DNA of 51,202 bases from Actinomycetaceae bacterium. Lineage in GTDB: Bacteria; Actinomycetota; Actinomycetes; Actinomycetales; Actinomycetaceae. Below, piece by piece: positions 26,400 through 34,985 of this stretch (the first letter of the stretch is position 1; each line of letters begins with the position of its first letter). The notes beneath the pieces are model-generated. The model searched no databases. It worked only from the letters and a program-made list of their open reading frames with translations, and had not been told where the DNA came from. Where the stretch lies: NCBI GenBank assembly GCA_030537735.1, contig JAUNVG010000006.1:51460-102661 (forward strand). Direction: 5' to 3'. Both the position numbers and the translations under genes were made by a program.

Positions 26400-26634
26400 A
26401 GACATTTCGGGAACTATTGTACGTCCTTAGCATGCCTGTGCTTCGCTTTCGTTTGATGGAACTGGTGTCTTTAGCTCGAAGTAGCTGGCGTCTTTCGCTT
26501 GTTCTATTGCGGTTAGATACAATCGCTGGAAGTAAGGGGGTGGCACTGACCACCCGGTTACGGGTAAGTCCGCACCTCTCGCTCCTAGTCGTCGGGGGCA
26601 ACTGGTAGGTATAGCAATGGTTGTGGGGGATTTT
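26400..26634 (+). other. Long structured leader of mgtE
   Basis: About 280 bases separate the ATP-grasp start from mgtE. Two mutually exclusive short hairpins can form: GGGTGG with CCACCC (GGGTGGCACTGACCACCC), and ACCCG with CGGGT (ACCCGGTTACGGGT), sharing the ACC bases. TAGATACAAT at about 26514-26523 is a possible -10. The M-box consensus was looked for and not found. Alternative pairing ahead of a Mg2+ transporter gene suggests an attenuation device, at low confidence. Confidence 0.3.
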
Positions 26635-27978
26635 ATGTCTAACCGTATTGACTTGGAGCGAATCCTTAAAACCGATATCTCCCCCACCGAGGCCCGCCGG
26701 GTTTCGGCGTTGCTGGAGGACGCTTCCTTACAGCAGGTGATTCGCCTGGTGGAGCGCACTTCCATTAATAAAGCCAGCGTCCTTTTCCGCCTCCTTCCTC
26801 AAGATCGCGCACTGTCGGTGTTCGAAGCGTTGGACGCCCGCCACCAGGCGGATCTGATAGGTGCCCTCCACGACGAGGACGTGCTGCGTTTCTTCGACGA
26901 AATGGACCCAGACGACCGGGTGACGCTGCTTGATGAGGTACCTGCGGAGATTGCAGATGAGCTTCTTCGCACTCTGGATGCCTCCGAAAGAGACATCACG
27001 GGGATTGTTTTAGGGTATCCGCGCGGTTCGGTGGGGCGGCGCATGTCGCCGGAGATCTTGCTGCTTTACCCAGATATGACGGTGGGTGATGCGCTGGCGA
27101 TCTTAAAGCGCCGCGCCCGCGATTTGGAGACGATTTACACGCTGCCGATTGTGGGCCGTGACCGCAAGCTGGTGGGGATTTGTTCTTTCCGTGATTTATT
27201 CACCGCCGACCCGCATCATTTGCTCGGTGACATCATGGGGGAGGCGGTTTCGGCGAAGGCTTCGGATTCGGCGGAGTCCACGGCCCGCTGGTTGCAGACA
27301 CTGGATCATTTGGCACTTCCAGTCACTGACGATTCGGGCCATTTGGTGGGGTTACTGACGTTCGACGATGCCCATGAGATTGTGGAGGAAGCCGACACCG
27401 AGGACGCGGCGCGCGGCGGTGGTCACGAGCCGTTGCAGCAGCCTTATCTTTCCACTCCCCTAGCGAAGGTGGTGCGTTCGCGTATCGTGTGGCTGCTGGT
27501 GTTGGCCCTGTCTGCGATTTTCACCGTCCAAGTGTTGGACAGTTTCGAAGACACCTTGGCTTCGGCGGTGGTTCTAGCGCTTTTCATCCCCCTGCTGACG
27601 GGCACGGCCGGCAATACCGGTAATCAGGCTGCCACCACGGTCACTCGCGCTCTTGCTCTTGGTGACGTACGTAAGTCGGATGTGTTCCGCGTGTTGTGGC
27701 GTGAGATGCGCGTGGGGTTCTTCCTTGGAGCCTTGCTGGGGACGTTGGGGTTCGCTTTGGCGAGCTTGGTTTACAGCCCGCAGGTAGGTATGGTCATTGG
27801 CTTTACCTTGGTCGCGGTTTGCACGATGGCGGCTTCGATCGGGGGGATTATGCCTATCATCGCGAAGGCGATCGGCGCTGACCCTGCGGTGTTTTCCAAC
27901 CCGTTTATTTCTACTTTTTCAGACGCAACGGGTCTAATCATTTACTTCATGATCGCCAAAGCTGTGCTGGGGATTTAG
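26635..27978 (+). CDS. mgtE: Magnesium transporter MgtE
   Basis: A dimeric Mg2+ channel in the cytoplasmic membrane, 447 aa. It has the MgtE N domain (about residues 15-120, with LFRLLPQDRA and DALIGALHDED-like stretches), two CBS domains (about 130-255), a connecting helix and five C-terminal membrane helices (about 280-447). The pore signature GTAGNTGNQAATTVTRALALGD is split here only by my shortening. The N and CBS domains sense cytosolic Mg2+ and close the channel. ATG at 26635 follows GTGGGGGA; an in-frame ATG at 26617 is less well placed. Confidence 0.95.
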   Translation: MSNRIDLERILKTDISPTEARRVSALLEDASLQQVIRLVERTSINKASVLFRLLPQDRALSVFEALDARHQADLIGALHDEDVLRFFDEMDPDDRVTLLDEVPAEIADELLRTLDASERDITGIVLGYPRGSVGRRMSPEILLLYPDMTVGDALAILKRRARDLETIYTLPIVGRDRKLVGICSFRDLFTADPHHLLGDIMGEAVSAKASDSAESTARWLQTLDHLALPVTDDSGHLVGLLTFDDAHEIVEEADTEDAARGGGHEPLQQPYLSTPLAKVVRSRIVWLLVLALSAIFTVQVLDSFEDTLASAVVLALFIPLLTGTAGNTGNQAATTVTRALALGDVRKSDVFRVLWREMRVGFFLGALLGTLGFALASLVYSPQVGMVIGFTLVAVCTMAASIGGIMPIIAKAIGADPAVFSNPFISTFSDATGLIIYFMIAKAVLGI

Positions 27979-28077
27979 TGTCTTTCCCGGGGGTATTCAC
28001 CTTCGGCGCTCGCCTTACCTCTTGGCTTCGAAGTTCCTACCTGGTTTCTTGCACATGCGCTCTCCGCAGCCGCGGGA

Positions 28078-28090
28078 GATACTGTAAATA
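28078..28090 (+). promoter_or_regulatory. Candidate -10 box six bases before the lipoprotein ATG
   Basis: GATACT (28078-28083) lies six bases from ATG 28090, the same geometry as at 24200 and 38939. A GGGAG at 28074-28078 is 11 bases from the ATG, a little far for a ribosome site, so a leadered message is also possible. Confidence 0.35.
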
Positions 28091-28683
28091 TGAAGAAAAA
28101 TAAGTTTGCTTTCGCCTTGTTCGTTCCCCTGTTGTTAGTGCCTGCCTGTTCCAGTGATGACGCTGGCTCGTCGAGTTCTGCACCCGCGTCTTCTTCACCC
28201 GCGGTGAGCGCCACTGCTTCTTCGGCGCCTTCTACTTCTCAACCGGCTTCCCCTGAAGCCGGCGGCCCGTTTGCTGATACGGCTTCGGGTATCGAAGCTG
28301 TTCGCGCGGCGCAAGACGCCGGTGGTGGCACTGTGTTGGAGTTGGATCGGGAGGACTCCGATCGCCTCTGGGAAGTTGAGGTGTTGGAAGGCACCCAGAA
28401 GGTCACGTATTACGTGAGTGAGGATGGCACTGTCACCGAACATAAACGCAAAGACGCTGACGCCAAGGACGTGAACCGCGTTGCCGGGGTTATTCCTGCC
28501 GCCGACGCGATTAAAACCGCCTTGGACGCTCTGGGTGAGGCGTTCTTAGATGAGTGCGAGTTAGACGACAACGACGGCGTCCTGGTGTGGGAGATGGATT
28601 TCGACGACGCCTCTGGCCACGATTTCGCCAAGGTTGAGGTTAACGCTAAGACTGGCGAGGTGACGAAGAAGGAGCTGAAGTAG
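28090..28683 (+). CDS. PepSY-domain lipoprotein
   Basis: A 197-aa secreted lipoprotein. A Lys-rich n-region and hydrophobic core end in the lipobox LVPAC, with Cys at about residue 20 for lipidation. A Ser/Ala/Pro linker (about 25-60) leads to two PepSY-like units (about 62-125 and 130-197): GIEAVRAAQDAGGGTVLELD, TYYVSEDGTV and FAKVEVNAKTGEVTKKE. PepSY domains are thought to inhibit proteases or bind ligands outside the cell. Its 3' end overlaps the convergent sortase gene by about 38 bases. Confidence 0.88.
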   Translation: MKKNKFAFALFVPLLLVPACSSDDAGSSSSAPASSSPAVSATASSAPSTSQPASPEAGGPFADTASGIEAVRAAQDAGGGTVLELDREDSDRLWEVEVLEGTQKVTYYVSEDGTVTEHKRKDADAKDVNRVAGVIPAADAIKTALDALGEAFLDECELDDNDGVLVWEMDFDDASGHDFAKVEVNAKTGEVTKKELK

Positions 28684-29601
28684 TCTTCTTCCTGTTCTTC
28701 TTCTGCACTGGGTAGCCTTCGCGCCACACGTATGCGGCCGCTGCGATGTAGGTGGCGGATAGCCAGATGGTCCACCAGGGGAAGCGTGGTACTTCGGGTA
28801 CGGCTCCTGACTGGGGCGCGTTTTCTGGCGTGGGTATGCGGTGCCCGGTGACGAGTATGCGGTGGCTGTTGATTCCCAGCGGCGTACAGGTGATGAGGGT
28901 GACGAGGTCGGCGTCTGCCCGGATTTGTAGCGCTTCGGTGTCTTCTGGCTCAACTACCCGCGTGCGTTCGACTTGGTAGGTGAGGATTTGCCCGAATATT
29001 TCCAGGTTGAAGGTGTCGCCTTCTTCGATGCGATCAAGGTAAGTGAACATGGCTGCGTTCGCCAGTCCCCGGTGCGCGGTGAGGACGGAGTGCGTGTTGG
29101 CTCCTCCCACGGGTAGCGAGGTGCCTTCTAGGTGTCCGACGCCTTTGAGCAGGGTGTCGTCGTCGGTTCCGTGGTAGATGGGTAGATCCAGGTCGATCTT
29201 TTTGATCCGTATTCTTCCCATGAGCGAGTCTGATCCGACGGAGAGCTGTTCACGGTATGGGGCCACCCCTTGAGTGACTTCTCCACTGCCGATGGGGAGT
29301 CGTTCGTTGGCTTCGACTTTCGCCCCGAACCGTAGCGCTTGGTTGTATTCGTGTGCGGCGTGTATTTGGTCTAATGCGGGCGGAGCAGCGTTTTAACTTC
29401 GGCGTCGTAGTTTCGTACCAGTTTGGACTGGTTGTATTGATGAACCCAGTTCGCCACCGTGGGGTAGGATATGGCGCTGATGCCACCGGCGACCATGAGC
29501 GCAACGAGTAGCGCCCCGATTGGCATTTTCCACTGCCCGTGGGGTTTCTTCGCTTTGTGGCTGGCTGGCTGGCGGTGTCGCCCTGCTTTGTTTGTACGCA
29601 T
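28646..29601 (-). pseudogene. srtC: Class C (pilus) sortase, broken by a one-base frameshift
   Basis: Would link pilin subunits covalently on the outer face of the membrane. The first frame (ATG at 29601) holds a membrane helix, YPTVANWVHQYNQSK and NYDAEVKT, then stops at 29371. The rest continues in another frame (NAAPPALDQIHAAHEYNQAL onward) to 28646. It contains the catalytic His in SVLTAHRGL, Cys in TLITCTPLG and Arg in INSHR, then a C-terminal helix. One extra A in the AAAA run at 29391-29394 would restore a single protein of about 318 aa, a normal class C size. A mutation, phase variation or an assembly error are possible causes. Confidence 0.88.
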
Positions 29602-29627
29602 CGTTTCTGGGTTCCGTCGCTATCGGT

Positions 29628-29672
29628 AAAGCGGTGCCCGCCCCAGTTTGCACCGGGTGCGGGCACCGCTTT
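29628..29672 (-). terminator. Hairpin between pilin and sortase genes
   Basis: AAAGCGGTGCCCGC (29628-29641) and GCGGGCACCGCTTT (29659-29672) form a perfect 14-bp stem with a 17-base loop, directly after the pilin stop. The minus strand continues TTTACC after the stem, a weak U-tract. It probably limits readthrough so that pilin is made in excess over sortase. Confidence 0.75.
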
Positions 29673-29684
29673 GTCTACGCCGTT

Positions 29685-31340
29685 TTAGGCCTCTTGCTTA
29701 CGGGAGCGACGCACCATGTAGGTGCCTGCGCCCAGCAGCACGAGGGCTCCGCCACCGACGAGCAGCAGCATCTGCCCGTTGGCACCGGTCAGCGGCAGGT
29801 CCGGGATATCCTGCTTCTTGTTCTCGATCTGCAGATCGTAGTCGAGCTCACTAGTTTGTCCAACATTGATCTTCAGTGCTGACAGTTCCTTACCACCGGT
29901 GGGCAGTACGTATCCAGCCGGTACCGCGGTTTCTTCCAGCACGTAGCAGCGGAATTCGTTATCGGGCTTGTCATTCTCGTAGGACGATGACACGAACAGG
30001 CCGTCAATCTTCACCAGACCGTCCTTGTCGGAAACCAGTTCAGTCTTGCCGTTCACCTCAATCGCCTTAGCGCCTTCGGCCTTCTCGGTGGAGCAAGTCC
30101 CATTCTCCGGGTAGGGGGTCTTGGCTTCGAATACCTGGAAGGTCACGCCTGAAAGCGCCACATTCGCGTTGTTTTCCTTGGTGAACTTGAAGATACGGGC
30201 ATCGCCCCACCAGGTCTTAACTTCGGGGGTTTCCTGGCCACCTGGCGGTTCGGTCGGAGGAATCTCAGGTGTCTTACCCAGGTCAACGGTCACCTTAGCT
30301 ACGTTATTAATCTTGCCTGCGGTTTCGCCGGTGCCCAGTTCATTAACTTTACCCTTGAAAATGACCTGCAGAGTCTGTCCCTGTGCGGCTTCGAGTTTCT
30401 GAAGGCCAGCCTCCGTCAGGGAGACAACTACTTTCTGGCCGTCAATGGATACGTTGTAGTCGGCGCCCTCAGTAAGATCGGCTCCGGTGCCGTTGGCTCC
30501 GTAGGTTACCTTTGCTACGCCAAGGTCGGTGAAGCGGGTGTCCATATCGTCGCTGACGAAGAAGTACTTGAAGTGTTCGCCCTCAGGCAGCGTGGGAATG
30601 GAAGCGGTTACGGGGAAGTGTACTTCCGAGCCGATTCCGAAGCCGTGTGGCTTCTGCTGCTCAATGGTCTTGTTAATGGATTGCAGCGTGTTCTTGGGGA
30701 AGATAGTGACATCGTAAACCCAAGTATTGGTCTTCCCATCACGGGTGGTGTCCGGGTAAGGAATCGTCACCAGGGTGGGAGCTGCCTTACCAACGACCGT
30801 GGTAGGAGCCTTGGTCTCACAAAGCAGGTAAGCACCGACGGCTAAATCAGAAAGCTTCGACATGCCCTCGCTGTTTGTTGCAGGGGCGACCTTTACTTCA
30901 TCGGCTACTCCAAGCTTGTCGCCGATAGCAGCCTTAATGTTGGCCTTGATTGCGTCAGCGTCCTTACCGTTACACAGCGCACCGAAGTTGGGGGATTTAG
31001 CTAGATCGTTGAGCTGTACCCACACATCGTTATCGGTAGCTATGTTGATACTGGTACCTAGGGGCGTCGTACCCGCATCAAGACGGAAAGCGGTGAACTC
31101 CACGCCTTCAACCGGATTCGAAGTAAGCGGGTCGCTTGCCTTGGTGGGATCGCCTACCCCACCTTTTTTATCTTCGTGCTTGAAGATGGTGATGGATCCA
31201 CCTTTGTTGGCATCGATCTCAGACGGATTGGTGTCGGGCGGGGCGACTTGTGTAGCAAACGCGGTTCCAGTGCTGAGGCTTGCTGCCAAAGTCAGTGCCA
31301 GTGCCGCACCTGCGTGCCGCCTGAACTGTGTTGGTTTCAT
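29685..31340 (-). CDS. Major fimbrial subunit, SpaA-type isopeptide-forming pilin
   Basis: A 551-aa shaft pilin. It has a signal peptide (cleavage after about residue 29), the pilin motif with the linking Lys in VYDVTIFPKN (about 213), an E-box in YVLEETAVPAGYVLP (about 480), and a sorting signal LPLTG (about 517) followed by a hydrophobic helix and RRSRKQ. Known SpaA/FimP pilins are polymerised by a class C sortase through Lys-Thr isopeptide bonds. Gene order adhesin, pilin, sortase matches Actinomyces type 1 fimbrial loci (fimQ-fimP-srtC1). The pilin itself is intact, whereas both flanking genes are damaged. Confidence 0.93.
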   Translation of the reverse strand: MKPTQFRRHAGAALALTLAASLSTGTAFATQVAPPDTNPSEIDANKGGSITIFKHEDKKGGVGDPTKASDPLTSNPVEGVEFTAFRLDAGTTPLGTSINIATDNDVWVQLNDLAKSPNFGALCNGKDADAIKANIKAAIGDKLGVADEVKVAPATNSEGMSKLSDLAVGAYLLCETKAPTTVVGKAAPTLVTIPYPDTTRDGKTNTWVYDVTIFPKNTLQSINKTIEQQKPHGFGIGSEVHFPVTASIPTLPEGEHFKYFFVSDDMDTRFTDLGVAKVTYGANGTGADLTEGADYNVSIDGQKVVVSLTEAGLQKLEAAQGQTLQVIFKGKVNELGTGETAGKINNVAKVTVDLGKTPEIPPTEPPGGQETPEVKTWWGDARIFKFTKENNANVALSGVTFQVFEAKTPYPENGTCSTEKAEGAKAIEVNGKTELVSDKDGLVKIDGLFVSSSYENDKPDNEFRCYVLEETAVPAGYVLPTGGKELSALKINVGQTSELDYDLQIENKKQDIPDLPLTGANGQMLLLVGGGALVLLGAGTYMVRRSRKQEA

Positions 31341-31350
31341 TTACTTTCTC

Positions 31351-32245
31351 CTAATTGGTGTTGGAGGTTGTTCTTTTGCGGAGACGCTGTAGTGGTCCAA
31401 CCGCACCTGCGCTCACTATCAGCATCCCCGCAATGAGGAACGCTGTCCGTGACGTGCCACCGGTCAGCGGCAGTCCCGGAAGTTTGGGTAATTCATTCTC
31501 GATGCGAATGCAGGCAGTGTTGTCCGCTTCCCAGTGGGTGGCATACGTGGTGTCCTCCCCGTCCAGGTCCACCATGTTCGGAACACCGGAATTACTGTTG
31601 GTCAACTTGTAATCGGGGTGGTTCTTATCCTTGCTTGTAATAGTTTCGCACTTGGCCAAAGCGTCGCGGTTTGCGTCGAATTTGGTCTTTCCCGTAACGG
31701 TACCTAGCACTGAGCTCTTTTCTAGGTCAGGCATGACCGGGATAATGATCTCGAACGTGACACTGGCCTTTGCCGGTAGTTCCTTAACGCGGTGCGCCAG
31801 CACTGCCCCATTTGCGAAATCAGTTTGAGAGAACTCGCGTTTCAAGGCTACGTTGCTCTCGCCCTTTTGATTTAGTTCGGTTGCTTTGGCTTTGGTTTGG
31901 CCGGCGTTGAAGGTTACAGTCGCTTTCGTCTCTACACCGTTACTGCTTGCCCACTTCAGTCCTTCAGGTACCTTGAAGTAGTCAATTATTGCACCGGTGT
32001 CGGTGGCCTGTTTACCGTGGTTAGTTACGGTCACGGTGTACTTCATTTCCATCGGTTTTTCGGTGCTGACAGCTACCTTCTTACCGATGTGGGTGTTCCC
32101 TTCTTCAGGGACACTAGCGGTTTTGACAACCTTAACCTTCGGCGCCGGATGGTTTGCGATCTGGCACGTCACGCTATCGCCTTCGGCGACCTTGAGCGTC
32201 TTGCGATCTGTCAACGGGTTCCCCGTTACCTTTTTGACAGGCCTG
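31351..32245 (-). pseudogene. Fimbrial tip adhesin, C-terminal remnant
   Basis: About 295 codons of a surface protein whose upstream part is gone. Visible are VAEGDSVTCQIANHPAPKVK, the usual junction after a large adhesive region, one Ig-like stalk repeat (KYTVTVTNHG, about 100 residues), and the sorting signal LPLTG with hydrophobic tail and RKR. Full FimQ/SpaC-type tip proteins are far longer. The frame stays open into the IS110 end (to 32433), but that part is IS-derived, so no genuine start exists. The stop is 10 bases before the pilin ATG. No N-terminal remnant was recognised beyond the IS. Confidence 0.8.
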
Positions 32246-32259
32246 TTTTCTTGGGATGA

Positions 32260-32405
32260 TGGGCTTGTTGGCTGGACGGCCCTGGCATGGTTATTTGCCC
32301 CTGTCTTTAATGATCCGGGGGGTGTTGCCACCAGGGCCGGACAGGTCCTTTCGTGATTGCTGATCAGGGGCGTGGCACTGTTGATGCCTGTCGTAACGTG
32401 GGTGT
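32260..32405 (+). ncRNA. Candidate IS110 bridge RNA in the left end
   Basis: Two consecutive stem-loops precede the transposase. Stem 1 pairs GGCCCTGG (32278-32285) with CCAGGGCC (32331-32338) around a 45-base loop; stem 2 pairs GACAGG (32340-32345) with CCTGTC (32397-32402) around a 51-base loop. IS110-group elements are known to encode a bridge RNA here, with one target-binding and one donor-binding loop. Loop 1 contains CGGGGGGTG (32316-32324), complementary to CACCCCCCG at 33696-33704, the right edge or flank. Loop 2 contains AGGGGC, identical to 33691-33696. This fits guide logic but is short and GC-rich. Confidence 0.45.
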
Positions 32406-32472
32406 AAGACGAGAGAACTTGCCGCGATGCCAACGATTGTCACCATTCAACGTTGAGAGGGAAGGCAGCGCG

Positions 32473-33672
32473 ATGCAACCTGAAGATTTCTCAATCTGGC
32501 TCGGTATTGACGTGGGTAAAACCGATCACTGGGCCAGTGCCATTAACCAGCTGGGAGAACAAATCTTCTCCCGTGCCCTGCCCAATGATGAGGCCAAACT
32601 ACGCCAGCTCTACCAGCATCTAGGCCAAGGCGGCCAGATACTCGTGGTCGTGGACCAACCCGCCACCATAGGAGCCCTAGCCGTAGCTGTCGCCCTGGAT
32701 ATGGGGGTAACGGTCGCTTACCTACCCGGGCTGGCCATGCGCCGGATTGCTGACCTTTACCCAGGCAACGCCAAAACAGACCAAAGGGATGCCTTCATCA
32801 TCGCCCAGGCCGCCCGCACCATGCCCCATACCCTACGCACCCTACGCCAGGTAGATGAAGACGACGCCGAACTGAGTATGCTCACCGGCTTCGATGACGA
32901 TCTCACACGGCAAATCACCCAAACCCGCAACCGCATTCGCGAGCTGTTCACTCAAATCCACCCCGCCTTAGAACGCACCCTAGGGCCCCAGCTAGAACGC
33001 CCAGACATCCTAGAACTGCTCCAAACCTGGCCAGTGCCCGCAGCCCTACGCAAAGCCGGCAAAGCACGCATCGCAGCAAAACTGAAAAAACATGGAGCCC
33101 GCCGCTGGCAAGCCTAGACCCAAGACATCCTCGATGCCCTAGCCACCCAAACCGTCACCGTCACCGGCACCAACGCTGCCGCCACCGTCATTCCCCACCT
33201 AGCAGCTACCCTGCAAGCCCTCTACCACCAACGCCTAGACGTACAAACCCAGATCGAATCCCTGGTCACACACCACCCTCTTTACCCGGTCCTGACCTCC
33301 TTACCCGGTGTCGGGGTCAGGACCTGCGCAGTGATCATCGCTGAAATAGCCGGCAAAGACTTCCCCACCGCCGCAGCCCTAGCCTCCTACGCTGGACTCA
33401 CCCCCAAAACCAGACAATCAGGAACCTCAATACGATCAGAAACCGTGTCCCACACCGGCAACAAACGCCTCAGACGCGCCCTGTTCCTCTCCGCCTTCGC
33501 ATCACTGCGCTCAGACCCCATCTCCCGGCACTACTACGACCGAAAACGCCTCCAAGGCAAACGCCACAACCAAGCCCTCATCGCACTAGCCCACCGCAGA
33601 ACAACCGTCATCTACGCAATGCTAAGAGACCACACCACCTACCAACCCCAACCCATCAAACAAGCCACCTAA
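32473..33672 (+). pseudogene. IS110-family transposase with an in-frame TAG
   Basis: A RuvC-like DEDD plus serine recombinase that uses a bridge RNA. The N-terminal domain (about residues 1-160) has the Asp residues in GIDVGKTDH, VVVDQPA and AKTDQRDAF. The C-terminal Transposase_20 domain contains LTSLPGVGVRT and the catalytic-Ser region YAGLTPKTRQSGTSI. TAG at 33115-33117 splits the 400-codon frame after RRWQA. The frame stays open on both sides, so a single TGG-to-TAG change is the simplest cause. ATG at 32473 follows AGGGAAGG. Activity would need suppression or help from another copy. Confidence 0.9.
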
Positions 33673-33704
33673 CCACTTGACAAACAACATAGGGGCACCC
33701 CCCG

Positions 33705-33985
33705 AGGAAAAATCAACCGCCTTGAGTCCTATCAATTACCACCCTTCGAACTTTGCCAACGAGCACGGAAAATAGACACCGAGTTTGCCGTGCCGAGGAG
33801 GCTGCACCCGAACCTTTTGGCGCGAGCGATACTTTTTGGCGCTAGGCAAACAATTTGGCGGATGGCATCCCAGCGCCAGCAAACCAGCCACCTGGAACTG
33901 TCGAGTAAGCATTTGACTGGGATCGTGCCTGCTTCCGGGCGACCACTCGAGCGTAAGCTAACCGCCAGAAACCCGCGATAACAAG
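33705..33985. other. Non-coding stretch between IS110 and the tRNA-Thr terminator
   Basis: I see no credible gene here. An 88-codon frame on the minus strand (33732-33998) lacks a ribosome site and a recognisable domain, and does not look like an adhesin signal peptide. The stretch may hold remains of the deleted adhesin upstream region. Confidence 0.5.
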
Positions 33986-34045
33986 CAAAAACACCCATTC
34001 TGATCCGCTACCCAGCCAAGCCAGGCGTTGTATCAAAATGGGTGT
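33986..34045 (-). terminator. Intrinsic terminator of tRNA-Thr
   Basis: On the minus strand ACACCCATT (34045-34037) pairs with AATGGGTGT (33999-33991), extended by a TGAT/ATCA pairing, and is followed at once by TTTTTG. It lies 5 bases past the tRNA 3' end, the expected place for a terminator. Confidence 0.85.
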
Positions 34046-34050
34046 CTAAC

Positions 34051-34126
34051 TGGAGCCACCTGTCGGACTCGAACCGACGACCGTCCGCTTACAAGGCGGG
34101 TGCTCTACCAACTGAGCTAAGGTGGC
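34051..34126 (-). tRNA. tRNA-Thr (anticodon TGT)
   Basis: A 76-nt cloverleaf with encoded CCA. The acceptor stem GCCACCT pairs with AGGTGGC. The D arm has GCTC/GAGC with AGTTGGTA. The anticodon loop is CTTGTAA with TGT at 34093-34091, reading ACA. The T arm contains GGTTCGAGTCC. The anticodon stem CCCGC/GCGGA has a C-A mismatch at its outer pair (27-43), otherwise all stems are regular. Confidence 0.96.
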
Positions 34127-34196
34127 GCAAACCCATATTGACACGAGTAAGCCCCATTTGTCATATACGGGTATTCCAGGGACCGACGAAGCCAGT

Positions 34197-34985
34197 TTAT
34201 TTACCGGTTTTCGCCACTTCCTCAAATCGTGAAACCGGGTCAGCTACGTCCTCTTGACGAATCCGTATAGAAGTATCGTTGACTACGAACTCCGGCGTAG
34301 CCAGCCCCTCCCGACCAGAGGCAGCCAAGTTTTTCCAGTACTCCGTATTCGTCAGTAAGAACGCCGGCGGAATATCCGCACCCAACTTCGCCACGACCTC
34401 GCCCGGGACTCCCACGCCCTCGGCAAGTGTCTTCACCTGCTGCACCGAAGCCTCGGTGTTCTTAATGACATCTGGATTCTGCTGGCGGAACTGGTCAGAG
34501 AAGTACTGCATCAAGGCGTGGTGGAACTGCAAAAAGTGCTGCGGATCCTGGTCGTAGACCACCGACGCCGCCTGGGCTGCCACCGGGTGCCACTCCATAT
34601 TTACGACGTCCACCGGGATGAACTCCACACTAATGCGACCAGCATCGATGCCTTCTGTGAGCTTCTCCCCCAAGATGACATCAACATCGGCGCAGGCGTG
34701 GCAGGAATAGTCGAAGAACTCGCGCACCAAGACGGATCCGTCCTTGACCTTACCCACGCCATCAGCACTCACCACGAACGATACGGGGCTATCAGCAGCG
34801 GAAGGAGACGCAGTCGGCTCTTGCGAAGTGGGGCGTAGCAGCACCCACGCCACCGCGAGCACTGTAGCTAACACTAGGGCACCCACCACGGAGTAGATCA
34901 TCATGCGGGTGCGTTTTTCTTTGCGTTGCTGTTCCGCTTTCAGCTGCTGCGCCTTCAACCGCGCAGCATCGGACTTCGAACCCAT
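34197..34985 (-). CDS. DsbA-like membrane-anchored thiol-disulfide oxidoreductase
   Basis: A 262-aa protein anchored by one membrane helix (about residues 30-50) after a very basic, coiled N-terminus. The extracytoplasmic thioredoxin/DsbA domain (about 75-260) has the active site in FFDYSCHACADV (CxxC is CHAC). The cis-Pro lies in LATPEFVVND. Such proteins introduce disulfides into exported proteins; in Actinomyces relatives a DsbA-like enzyme is needed for pilin folding. CHAC differs from the more common CPHC and may shift the redox potential. It stands alone downstream of tRNA-Thr. Confidence 0.9.
   Translation of the reverse strand: MGSKSDAARLKAQQLKAEQQRKEKRTRMMIYSVVGALVLATVLAVAWVLLRPTSQEPTASPSAADSPVSFVVSADGVGKVKDGSVLVREFFDYSCHACADVDVILGEKLTEGIDAGRISVEFIPVDVVNMEWHPVAAQAASVVYDQDPQHFLQFHHALMQYFSDQFRQQNPDVIKNTEASVQQVKTLAEGVGVPGEVVAKLGADIPPAFLLTNTEYWKNLAASGREGLATPEFVVNDTSIRIRQEDVADPVSRFEEVAKTGK

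Larger units (their letters stand above)
32240..33704 (+). mobile_element. IS110-family insertion sequence (ends approximate)
   Basis: The element contains a DEDD-type transposase gene (32473-33672), a 5' non-coding region of about 230 bases and a short 3' end. IS110 elements lack terminal inverted repeats and usually give no target duplication, so the ends cannot be fixed by eye. The left limit is set where adhesin coding sense ends (32230-32250). The right limit is set near the GGGGCACCCC stretch (33692-33704). It inserted in, or is associated with loss of, the tip-adhesin gene. Confidence 0.8.

Noticed and set aside
26400..26634. M-box (ykoK) Mg2+ riboswitch upstream of mgtE
   Set aside because: The conserved M-box core sequences were not found; only generic short hairpins are present.
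29389..29397. Programmed -1 frameshift in the sortase gene
   Set aside because: The zero-frame codons GTT AAA ACG do not fit an X-XXY-YYZ slippery heptamer, and no strong stimulatory structure is obvious. A one-base deletion is simpler.
32246..32433. Upstream extension of the adhesin frame to an ATG
   Set aside because: This part runs through the IS110 left end and lacks a ribosome site; it is open by chance.
33732..33998. N-terminal remnant of the tip adhesin on the far side of the IS110 element
   Set aside because: The frame shows no signal peptide or adhesin-like sequence and no ribosome site.
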